DNA of 12,671 bases from JBJSXF01 sp046086225 (GCA_046086225.1 JBJSXF010000203.1:1-12671); one strand, 5' to 3'. Numbered from the stretch's first letter, positions 6,264-12,671 are shown. Numbers and translations: made by a program. Notes: generated by a model not told the origin, from the sequence alone.

Positions 6264-7148
6264 TCAGGGCGAGTAGGTCGTCGACTCGGGCAGCAGGAAC
6301 TCGTACGGACGGCGGCGCACGCGCTGCTGCCACCACCGGTTCGCCCGTTCGACCCGCAGCAGGAGCGGGAACAGCCGGGCGTCGTCGGCAAGCATGCGGC
6401 GGGCCTCCTCGACCGTGACCGGCGGGTCGACGACCGCGTTCACCCGGGCGAGCAGCGGATCGACCCAGGGTTGGAGCCCGACCTTCATCGCGTTGGCCAC
6501 GACATCGGCGAGCGCGCCCCGCGGTGTTCGCCACCGGCCCATCAGCTTCACCATCTCGCGGCGCACGACCGGACGGAGGACAACCGGGAGGATGCGGAGG
6601 AACGGGGTGAGGTCGAGCTCGGGGCGACCGCCGGCGGTGAAGGTGAACGGGGTCGTGAGGTCGAGTTGCCGGGCCTCGCCGTCATGCCACCACCAGTTGG
6701 CGAGCTGGGCGTCGACCCCGAGCCGATCGGAACCGGCGGCGACGACCGCGTCGACCACGGCACCGATGAGCGGGTGTCCGACCCGCGGATCGCCCGCCGC
6801 GAGAACCGCCGTCCCGATCTCGGCCGCCGGGAGCACCGGCTGCAGGTGGAAGCCCGCGATGCGTCCGTCGGGCCGGGGCACACCCCGCACCTCGGTATCG
6901 ACGACCCGCACCCCCGCCGTCCGCAGGCCCGCGACGTAGCGCTCGACCACCTCGGCGTACGCGGCGAAGTCAGCCCGGGAGTCGAACGGCGGGAGACGCT
7001 TGCACGCGACGGTCGGGGCGTCGGCGGGCCACCCGAGGACGACGCTGATCTCGCCGTGGCCGAGGAGCCGGAGCCCGCTCGCGTCACGCGTCGCGATGGC
7101 CCGGGCCACGGCCGCCTCGACGGCGAGGAGCGTCGCGTCGTCGACCAA
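6264..7148 (-). CDS. DUF6206-like protein with kinase-like motif order
   Basis: This 294-residue protein is one I associate with the DUF6206 family (by recall). No function is established. Its motifs follow the order of a protein-kinase/APH fold: a Gly-rich loop LGHGEISVVLGW at 29-40, an ATP-type lysine ACKRLPPF at 48-55 (Lys50), a hinge-like GFHLQPVLP at 99-107, a DxxxxN loop VDAQLANWWW at 145-154 (Asp146, Asn151), and LDLTTPF at 162-168 in place of DFG (Asp163). The C-terminal half is helical and ends in a Trp/Arg-rich segment near 270-283. There is no signal peptide. The start is TTG at 7148, 12 nt after the sulfatase stop and in the same frame, with no clear Shine-Dalgarno; GTG at codon 14 is an alternative. 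It probably depends on sulfatase translation and shares its operon. Confidence 0.75.
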   Translation of the reverse strand: MVDDATLLAVEAAVARAIATRDASGLRLLGHGEISVVLGWPADAPTVACKRLPPFDSRADFAAYAEVVERYVAGLRTAGVRVVDTEVRGVPRPDGRIAGFHLQPVLPAAEIGTAVLAAGDPRVGHPLIGAVVDAVVAAGSDRLGVDAQLANWWWHDGEARQLDLTTPFTFTAGGRPELDLTPFLRILPVVLRPVVRREMVKLMGRWRTPRGALADVVANAMKVGLQPWVDPLLARVNAVVDPPVTVEEARRMLADDARLFPLLLRVERANRWWQQRVRRRPYEFLLPESTTYSP

Positions 7149-7160
7149 CGAGCCGACGCG

Positions 7161-9437
7161 CTACTGCGAGGCCTGGGCCGCCCGGGCCTCGGCGTCGGCG
7201 TCACGGTACGGCGGGCCGAACGCGTCGATCACCACCTGCGCCAGCACGCCGTCGGGGAGCCGGGCCGGCCCGGGCAGCACCGGGCTCACCGGGGTCATCC
7301 GCTGCTCACCGACGAAGAACGGCTCGACGCCGTAGGTGACGGGCGTCGTCACCGGCAGGTGCCCGCTCCCGACCGGCACGTCGCCGTACCAGAGCGCGAG
7401 ATCACCGCGGAAGCGTCCGGTCGGCGTGAACTCGGCCCGCACCACGACCTCGCCCGGCGGCAGATCGACCTCCGCCGACACCGTCGTGATCTGCGCCCCG
7501 AGGAAGTTGTTCACCCAGTGGGCGCGTCGGCCGTGGAGGTAGAGCGCGTAGCCGCCGGAGTGACCGCCGTGCCCCACGATGATGCCGTCGACGGGTTCCG
7601 TCTCGGGCACCTGCAGCACGGCCGTTACCCGGAACGCCCGGTTGCGCAGGTTGGGTGCCATGACCTCGGGAATCGAGCCGATGCCCGAGTGGTACACGTA
7701 GCGGTCGCGACGGAACCGGCGATCGCCGAAGCGGCCCGGCTGATTGTTGAGCGGCAGCACCTGGTGCCGACCCGCCTCGGCCCACCAGAGCTCCTGCAGC
7801 TCGCGGAGTCGATCCGGATGCTCGGCTGCGACGTCGCGGCACTCGGCGAAGTCCTCGGCGACGTGGTACAGCTCCCACACGTCGTCGTCGAAGGCGCGGC
7901 TCCCGGCGTCGGATCCGTCGTAGGCGAGCATCTTCGGCGGGTGGAAGACGACGGCCTTCCAGCCGTCGTGGTAGATCGCCCGCGAACCGAGCATCTCGTA
8001 GTACTGCGTCGTGCGGGGCGGCGGTGCGGCGGGGTCGCGCATCGCATCCGCGAAGCTCGCGCCGTCGAACGGTGTCTGCGCGACGCCCGCCAGCTCGCCC
8101 GGGGCCGGCACCCCGGCGAGGTCGAGCAGGGTCGGCGCCACGTCGATGGCGTGCACGTACTGGTGGCGCACCTCGCCCGGGCGTCCGAGGCGGGCCGGCC
8201 AGTGCACGACGAGGGGGTCGGTCACACCCCCCTCGTGGGTGTCGCGCTTGAAGCGCTTGAGCGGCGTGTTCCCGGCCCACGCCCAACCCCACGGGTAGTG
8301 GTTGTTGGCGTGCGGACCACCGAGGTCGTCGATCCGCCGCAAGTTCTCCTCGAGGCTCTCGGGCGCGAAGTTGAAGAAGAAGAGCTCGTTGAACGACCCG
8401 CGCGGCCCGCCCTCGGCCGAGGCGCCGTTGTCGCTCATCACGATCACGAGGGTGTCGTCGAGCTCGCCGAGCGACTCGACGAAGTCGAGCACCCGCCCCA
8501 CCTGGGCGTCGGTGTGGGTGAGGAATCCGGCGTACACCTCCATCATCCGGGCGTAGAGGCGGCGCTCGTCGTCGGTGAGCGAGTCCCAGGCGGGCACCCA
8601 GGTCGGGCGCTCCGAGAGCTCGGTGCCTTCGGGCAGGAGCCCCGACGCGAGTTGACGCGCGAACACCTGCTCGCGCCAGGCGTCCCACCCGAGATCGAAC
8701 TGCCCGCGGTACGGCTCGATGAAGTCGGGCGGCGCCTGGTGCGGAGCGTGACACGCACCCGGCGCGAACCAGAGGAAGAACGGCTTGTCGGCCGAGTAGG
8801 CGCGCAGGTCCTTCACGAACCCGATCGCCCGGTCGGCGAGATCCTCGGTGAGGTGGTAGCCCTCGTCGGGAGTCTTCGGGGGTCGCACCTGGGCGCCGTC
8901 CGAGACGAGGTCGGGGTGGTACTGGTCGGTCTCGCCGGCGAGGAAGCCGTAGAAGCGGTCGAACCCCTTACGCATCGGCCAGTGGTCGCGCGGCCCGCCC
9001 GGCGCCATCTCATGGGCCGGAGTGAGGTGCCACTTGCCGACGGCGAAGGTCGCGTAGCCGCCGTCGCGGAGGATCTCCGACACGAAGCCGTTCTCGGGCG
9101 GGATGTCGGCGTCGTAGCCCGGGAACCCCGACGCCAGCTCCACCACCCGGGCCATCCCGTTGTTGTGGTGGTTGCGGCCGGTGAGGAGGCAGGCCCGGGT
9201 CGGGGAGCACAGGGCCGTGGTGTGGAAGTTGGAGAACCGCAGCCCCTCGGCCGCCAGCCGGTCGAAGGTGGGGGTCGCGATGTCCGACCCGAAGCACCCG
9301 AACTGGGCATATCCGACATCATCCAGGAGAACCACGACGATGTTCGGAGCGGCCTCCGGAGCGGCCGGGAGCCCGGGCCACCAGGGTACGGAGTCCTCGA
9401 ACGTCCGCCCGATGGTTCCTCCGAAGCGCTTCGCCAT
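7161..9437 (-). CDS. Type I arylsulfatase-like sulfatase
   Basis: This 758-residue sulfatase of the formylglycine-dependent alkaline-phosphatase superfamily would hydrolyse sulfate esters; the substrate is unknown. Metal and catalytic residues are visible: LLDDVGY at 37-43 (Asp39, Asp40), CSPTRACLLTGR at 77-88 with Cys77 to be converted to formylglycine, GKWHL at 134-138 (Lys135, His137), ACHAPH at 228-233, SDNGASAEGG at 335-344 (Asp336, Asn337), LKRFKRDTHEGG at 393-404, and IDVAPTLLDLAG at 431-442. Residues of about 580-740 form an additional Gly/Val-rich, beta-type C-terminal region. No signal peptide is present, so it probably works in the cytoplasm, where actinobacterial formylglycine-generating enzyme acts. 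ATG at 9437 has a TAGAAA hexamer 6 nt upstream and no Shine-Dalgarno. It is the first gene of an operon with the DUF6206-like gene and is divergent from the SDR gene. Confidence 0.95.
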   Translation of the reverse strand: MAKRFGGTIGRTFEDSVPWWPGLPAAPEAAPNIVVVLLDDVGYAQFGCFGSDIATPTFDRLAAEGLRFSNFHTTALCSPTRACLLTGRNHHNNGMARVVELASGFPGYDADIPPENGFVSEILRDGGYATFAVGKWHLTPAHEMAPGGPRDHWPMRKGFDRFYGFLAGETDQYHPDLVSDGAQVRPPKTPDEGYHLTEDLADRAIGFVKDLRAYSADKPFFLWFAPGACHAPHQAPPDFIEPYRGQFDLGWDAWREQVFARQLASGLLPEGTELSERPTWVPAWDSLTDDERRLYARMMEVYAGFLTHTDAQVGRVLDFVESLGELDDTLVIVMSDNGASAEGGPRGSFNELFFFNFAPESLEENLRRIDDLGGPHANNHYPWGWAWAGNTPLKRFKRDTHEGGVTDPLVVHWPARLGRPGEVRHQYVHAIDVAPTLLDLAGVPAPGELAGVAQTPFDGASFADAMRDPAAPPPRTTQYYEMLGSRAIYHDGWKAVVFHPPKMLAYDGSDAGSRAFDDDVWELYHVAEDFAECRDVAAEHPDRLRELQELWWAEAGRHQVLPLNNQPGRFGDRRFRRDRYVYHSGIGSIPEVMAPNLRNRAFRVTAVLQVPETEPVDGIIVGHGGHSGGYALYLHGRRAHWVNNFLGAQITTVSAEVDLPPGEVVVRAEFTPTGRFRGDLALWYGDVPVGSGHLPVTTPVTYGVEPFFVGEQRMTPVSPVLPGPARLPDGVLAQVVIDAFGPPYRDADAEARAAQASQ

Positions 9438-9438
9438 G

Positions 9439-9451
9439 ACTAGTTTCTAGT
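9439..9451. promoter_or_regulatory. Perfect dyad in the 18-nt divergent promoter spacer
   Basis: ACTAG-TTT-CTAGT is a perfect inverted repeat with 5-bp arms. It fills most of the 18 nt between the sulfatase ATG (9437, minus) and the SDR ATG (9456, plus). Read on plus it contains TAGTTT, 9 nt before the SDR ATG; read on minus it contains TAGAAA, 6 nt before the sulfatase ATG. It may be two overlapping back-to-back -10 elements, an operator, or both. It is an AT-rich island in very GC-rich DNA, which argues for function. Confidence 0.5.
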
Positions 9452-9455
9452 TCGG

Positions 9456-10211
9456 ATGCCCCCCTCAGCACCCCCATCGCGTCGCGTCGCGATCGTGAAC
9501 GACGGCCGCTCCTACGTCGGACCGGCCCTGGCCCGGGCCCTCGCCGCCCGGGGTCACGACCTCGTCGTGGGCGACCCCGCCGAGGATCTCGTGGCCGACC
9601 TCGAGGCGGCGGGTGCCGTCGTCGTGCCCGTCGAGGGGGTCGCCGGGCTCCGCGACTCCGACCAGGCCGAGCGCCTCGCCGGGGCCGCGACCGAGAAGTT
9701 CGGACGGATCGACGCGGCCGCCGTGTTCTCGGGCCGGATCATCGGCGGACGGTTCGTCCGGTCGACGGTCGACGACCTCCACGCCCTCGTCCGAGGCTGC
9801 CTCGAGGCGCCCTACCACTTCCTCAAGGCCGTCGTACCGGTCATGACCGAGCAGCGCGAGGGCCAGATCCTGGTCATCACCAGCGCAGCCGGCGCCCGCC
9901 CCGTGCCCGGCGCACCCCTCTACTCGTCGGTCCGGGCCGCAGCAACCATGCTGGCCCGCAACGTCGCCGCCGAGGTCGCCCGCACCGGCGTACAGGTGAA
10001 CGCGGTGGGCACCAACTTCATGGACTTCCCTGAGTTCGTGCGCGCGACCGGGGCCGACACTCCGGAGGGTCGCGAACGCGTCGTCGCTGACGTACCGCTC
10101 GGCCGCCTCGGCACCCTCGAGGAGTTCGCCGCCTTCTGCATGCCGTTCCTCGACGGCAGCAGCCGCTTCACCACCGGGCAGTTCGTGGGCTACGCCGGGG
10201 GCTGGGTGTGA
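9456..10211 (+). CDS. Divergent SDR family oxidoreductase
   Basis: This 251-residue Rossmann-fold protein belongs to the classical short-chain dehydrogenase/reductase group by length and layout. The usual TGxxxGxG cofactor loop is replaced by NDGRSYVG at 15-22. After VITSAAG (140-146, Ser143), the YxxxK motif reads YSSVR at 156-160, so Tyr156 is kept but the catalytic Lys is Arg160. VQVNAVGTNF (179-188) and the C-terminal DGSSRFTTGQFVGYAGGW (233-250) match the normal SDR ending. Lys-to-Arg changes usually reduce SDR catalysis, so it may be a weak enzyme, use an unusual mechanism, or have a non-enzymatic role. ATG at 9456 has no Shine-Dalgarno and a TAGTTT element 9 nt upstream. The stop overlaps the M23 gene start as GTGA, so the two are translationally coupled. 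The pairing with a cell-wall enzyme is unexplained. Confidence 0.88.
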   Translation: MPPSAPPSRRVAIVNDGRSYVGPALARALAARGHDLVVGDPAEDLVADLEAAGAVVVPVEGVAGLRDSDQAERLAGAATEKFGRIDAAAVFSGRIIGGRFVRSTVDDLHALVRGCLEAPYHFLKAVVPVMTEQREGQILVITSAAGARPVPGAPLYSSVRAAATMLARNVAAEVARTGVQVNAVGTNFMDFPEFVRATGADTPEGRERVVADVPLGRLGTLEEFAAFCMPFLDGSSRFTTGQFVGYAGGWV

Positions 10212-11344
10212 CCGGCACCGCGGGCACCCGTCCGCTCCGCAGACGCTCGTCCGTGCTCGGACTCGCGACGCTCCTCACGGTGTCGGCTCTCGCTGCGACC
10301 CTGCTCGCCTCCGCCGCCGGCGCGGCCGATCCCCTCGCCGAGATCGAGGCCCGGATCACCGCCGCCCAGGTCGCCGCCGACCGTGCCGCCGCCGCCTACG
10401 GCGCCGCCGAGACCCGAGCGGCCGAGCTGGAGGCCGAGGTCGTCCGCACCCGCCGGGCCATCGCCGACCTCCGCCGCGAATCGGCCCGCCTCCGGTCGGT
10501 CGTGCGCGAACGGGCGCTCGTCGCCTACATCGGCCGGGGCCAACAGCTCGACGGGCTCCTCGGTGACCTCGACGACGTCATGGATGCCGGTCGGCGGGCG
10601 GTGCTGCTCGACGGGGCCAACTCGCAGAGCAACGATGCGCTCGACCGCCTCCGGGCGAACCGCGAGGATCTCGCCGCCCGGGAGGACACGCTGCGGGTCC
10701 GGATCGACGAGCAGTCGCGCACCCTTGCCGCGCTCGAGGAGCAGCAGGCGGCGCTCGAGGAAAGCCTCGCCACGGCACTCCGCGAGCAAGAGGCGCTCAA
10801 GGCGCGCCTCGAGCGCGAGCGGCGGGCCCGTGAGTACGAGGCCCGACTCGCCGCCGCGCGCGAAGCCGCCCGCGCCGCCGAGGAATCCGATGGAGGCGGC
10901 GACGACGGCGGAGGCTCCGGCATCGACACCGGCACCGTGATCGGGGGTGGCGACTGGGTGTGCCCGGTGCAGGGCGCGGCCTCCTTCGCCGACACCTGGG
11001 GCTACCCGCGACCCGGCGGACGCACCCACAAAGGCGTCGACATGTTCGCCGTGACGGGCACGCCGCTCGTCGCCGTGCTGGCCGGCACCACCTTCCTGGA
11101 GAACGGCGGGGCCGGTGGCCTCGGCGTCTACCTCCAGGCCACCGACGGCAACACCTACTACTACGCCCACCTCGACGAGTTCGTCGGCGGGGCCCGAACG
11201 GTCGCCAAGGGCGAGGTGATCGGCACCGTCGGCACCAGCGGCAACGCCTACGACGCCCCGGCGCATCTCCACTTCGAGATCCGCATCGGCGGACCCAACG
11301 GCGAGCGGGTCAACCCCTACCCGACCGTCGCCGCGAACTGCTGA
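10208..11344 (+). CDS. Secreted M23 family peptidase with coiled-coil domain (EnvC-like)
   Basis: This 378-residue exported protein has the layout of EnvC/NlpD-type murein hydrolase activators or LytM endopeptidases. A signal peptide covers about residues 1-40 (RRR at 11-13, a hydrophobic core, ASAAGA before the probable cleavage site). A long Ala/Glu/Arg-rich coiled coil spans about 42-226, then a Gly/Asp linker (229-248). The M23 domain (about 250-378) keeps the zinc ligands HKGVD (His274, Asp278) and HLHFE (His353, His355), plus YYAHLDEF with His321. With all metal and catalytic residues present it should be an active peptidoglycan endopeptidase, unlike degenerate EnvC proteins. The start is GTG at 10208 overlapping the SDR stop, with a G-run 6 nt upstream. 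Its role would be cell-wall remodelling or separation (family knowledge). Confidence 0.92.
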   Translation: MTGTAGTRPLRRRSSVLGLATLLTVSALAATLLASAAGAADPLAEIEARITAAQVAADRAAAAYGAAETRAAELEAEVVRTRRAIADLRRESARLRSVVRERALVAYIGRGQQLDGLLGDLDDVMDAGRRAVLLDGANSQSNDALDRLRANREDLAAREDTLRVRIDEQSRTLAALEEQQAALEESLATALREQEALKARLERERRAREYEARLAAAREAARAAEESDGGGDDGGGSGIDTGTVIGGGDWVCPVQGAASFADTWGYPRPGGRTHKGVDMFAVTGTPLVAVLAGTTFLENGGAGGLGVYLQATDGNTYYYAHLDEFVGGARTVAKGEVIGTVGTSGNAYDAPAHLHFEIRIGGPNGERVNPYPTVAANC

Positions 11345-11370
11345 CGCCCGCGGTCGCGTCCACATAGCCC

Positions 11371-11386
11371 GCCGGTAGCATCCGGC
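11371..11386 (+). promoter_or_regulatory. -10 candidate inside a perfect dyad upstream of the beta-helix gene
   Basis: TAGCAT (11376-11381) fits TANNNT and is bracketed exactly by GCCGG (11371-11375) and CCGGC (11382-11386), a perfect 5-bp-arm inverted repeat. It could be the promoter of the next gene with an operator around it, or a hairpin terminator for the SDR-M23 unit. A start near 11388 would leave about 25 nt of leader containing GGGGGA (11401-11406) before the ATG at 11413. Confidence 0.4.
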
Positions 11387-11412
11387 CCGTCACGACGGAC
11401 GGGGGACCCGCC

Positions 11413-12671
11413 ATGCCGGGCAGCAACGATGCGGGCGGAGGACGTCGGCTCATCGCCGCTGCGCTCGTCGCCGCGCTCGCCGTGCCCGGACTCGTCCTCG
11501 GTGCGGCGATGCCCGCCGGCGCCGCCGACCTCACCGTCACCAGCAACCGGGATGCCGGTGCCGGCACGCTGCGGGCGGCCCTCACCTCGGCCGCCGCCAA
11601 TCCCGGGCCCGACACCATCACCATCCGCCCCGGCCTGGGCACGATCGCCACCTTCACCCCGCTGCGGTTCACCGCCAACGGCGATCTCGTCATCCGGGGC
11701 AACGGCGCCACCCTCGACTCCTCCGAGGCCAACGGTGGCCTCGTCTTCACCGGCGGGCGCGGCAATCTCACGGTCGAGCGACTGACCTTCGCCCGGGCCG
11801 ACGTCGCCAGCCCGAACGCGGGCGCGTTGGTGCTCGTCGGGGTCGCCGGCGACCTGCTGCTCTCCGACTGCACGTTCCGGGACAACCTCGCGAGCCCTGC
11901 ACCGGTCCCCCGGGCCCGGGGCGCGGCCCTCATCAAGCGCGGCACCGGAACGACGCTGGTCAACCGCTGCTCGTTCACCGGGAACGTGTCCTCCGGTCCG
12001 GGCAACACGATCATCGCCGGTGCGATCCTCGTCGAGGACGGGCCCCTCACCGTCGTCGGCTCCGACATCTCGGGCAACATCGGCAGCGCGCTCGGCGACA
12101 GCCGGGTGGCGGGCGCGATCAGCGGCGCCGGTGGACCGCTCACGCTCGTCGACTCGTCGGTCACCAGCAACATCGCCACCGGGCTCGACGACGACATCGC
12201 GACCGCCGGGGTGATGAGCCGCACCGGCCCGCTCACGATCACCAACTCCACGGTTGCCGCGAACGAGCTGCGCGGTCCGGTGGGCCGCGGCGCGGGCGGC
12301 ATCTACGCCACCGGCGCCGAAGCCCAGCTCGTGTACGCCACCGTCACCGACAACACGGCCACCGGAGAGACCGCGCCCGGCGGGAAAGCGGCCAACGTGA
12401 TGACGGAGGCAGGCTTCGCACCGTTCGCCAGCGTCATCGCGCCGGCTGCCGGGCTCCCCAACTGCTCGGTCCGGGGGCCGGTCGCCTCGGCCGGCCACAA
12501 CTTCTCGGACGACGGCTCGTGCGGGTTGGCCGCCGAGGGCGATCGCATGAACGCCGGCGACGCCGGTCTCGGACGACTCACCACTTCCGGACGCCCCGGT
12601 CCGGTCCGGGTCCCGTCGGGCGGGAGCCCGCTCATCGACGCCATTCCCTACGACCGCTGCACGGTCGCCGG
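11413..12671 (+). CDS. Secreted right-handed beta-helix protein, choice-of-anchor-Q type (3' end outside window)
   Basis: The frame is open from ATG 11413 to the window end (419 complete codons, no stop), so the gene is partial. A signal peptide is clear: RR at 11-12, a hydrophobic core to about 32, and probable cleavage after MPAGA near residue 37. The mature part opens LTVTSNRDAGAGTLRAAL (40-57), typical of CSLREAI/choice-of-anchor-Q extracellular proteins. Seven similar rungs follow at about 119, 148, 180, 212, 243, 274 and 305, each a strand pair plus an S/T-rich turn, six of them ending in a conserved Asn (158, 191, 222, 253, 284, 314). Cys351, Cys370 and Cys416 are available for disulphides. 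GSPLIDAIPYDRC at about 404-416 is the conserved end piece that normally precedes the anchor segment, expected just outside the window. GGGGGA 6 nt upstream serves as Shine-Dalgarno. It is probably a surface or secreted adhesin or polysaccharide-binding protein; enzymatic activity is not evident. Confidence 0.85.
   Translation, partial: MPGSNDAGGGRRLIAAALVAALAVPGLVLGAAMPAGAADLTVTSNRDAGAGTLRAALTSAAANPGPDTITIRPGLGTIATFTPLRFTANGDLVIRGNGATLDSSEANGGLVFTGGRGNLTVERLTFARADVASPNAGALVLVGVAGDLLLSDCTFRDNLASPAPVPRARGAALIKRGTGTTLVNRCSFTGNVSSGPGNTIIAGAILVEDGPLTVVGSDISGNIGSALGDSRVAGAISGAGGPLTLVDSSVTSNIATGLDDDIATAGVMSRTGPLTITNSTVAANELRGPVGRGAGGIYATGAEAQLVYATVTDNTATGETAPGGKAANVMTEAGFAPFASVIAPAAGLPNCSVRGPVASAGHNFSDDGSCGLAAEGDRMNAGDAGLGRLTTSGRPGPVRVPSGGSPLIDAIPYDRCTVA

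Noticed and set aside
6471..9443. A 990-codon open frame on the plus strand opposite the sulfatase and the DUF6206-like gene
   Set aside because: It is antisense to two genes with clear motifs. Its translation is a low-complexity Arg/Gly/Glu/His/Val mix with no domain. Long antisense frames are expected when third positions are almost all G or C.
10190..12498. Minus-strand frames of about 330-393 codons opposite the M23 and beta-helix genes
   Set aside because: They are antisense to genes with signal peptides and conserved residues; their translations are low-complexity Gly/Arg/Glu or Ser/Pro/Arg mixes.

Overview
The window is very GC-rich (about 70% by eye). Its genes are tightly packed, use GTG and TTG starts freely, and have almost exclusively G or C at third codon positions. 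With the gene families present (an ACAD10/11-type phosphotransferase beside a DUF7065-like protein, a DUF6206-like protein, a cytosolic type I sulfatase, an EnvC/M23 peptidase and a choice-of-anchor-Q-type beta-helix protein), this points to a high-GC actinobacterium. Acidimicrobiia or a mycobacterial relative are the likeliest groups, but the species cannot be named from sequence alone. No rRNA, tRNA, CRISPR array, insertion sequence or integrase was seen.

Layout. Positions 1-291 form a lower-GC stretch (about 59%) with no convincing gene. On the minus strand, reading from 4160 down to 1556, lies a three-gene operon: SRPBCC protein, then APH-like phosphotransferase (2 nt gap), then a DUF7065-like protein (GTGA overlap). 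An old-yellow-enzyme-type flavin oxidoreductase (1470 to 292) follows 85 nt downstream with its own promoter-like element. Divergently, a PaaI-type hotdog thioesterase (4260-4925) and a secreted alpha/beta-hydrolase lipoprotein (5010-6227) run on the plus strand. The lipoprotein gene converges on a second minus-strand operon, type I sulfatase (9437 to 7161) then a DUF6206/kinase-like protein (7148 to 6264), with a strong hairpin between the converging ends. An 18-nt divergent spacer carrying a perfect dyad separates the sulfatase from a plus-strand pair: a degenerate SDR oxidoreductase (9456-10211) and an M23 peptidase (10208-11344, GTGA overlap). The window ends inside a secreted right-handed beta-helix protein (11413 onward).

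How the genes may work together. The flavin oxidoreductase, hotdog thioesterase, small-molecule kinase-like protein, SRPBCC lipid-binding-type protein and DUF7065-like protein look like an uncharacterised module acting on acyl-CoA or isoprenoid/steroid-like substrates. This is inferred from families and gene order. The sulfatase with its kinase-like partner would make a separate desulfation unit. The M23 and beta-helix genes are envelope or secreted functions.

Most notable signals: (i) five transcription-unit starts carry a TANNNT-like hexamer 6-9 nt before the start codon and lack a good Shine-Dalgarno, which suggests leaderless transcripts; (ii) the DUF6206-like protein shows the residue pattern of a protein-kinase/APH fold; (iii) the phosphotransferase and the SDR both have substitutions in key catalytic motifs; (iv) the beta-helix protein has a regular repeat of about 31 residues with an asparagine ladder.
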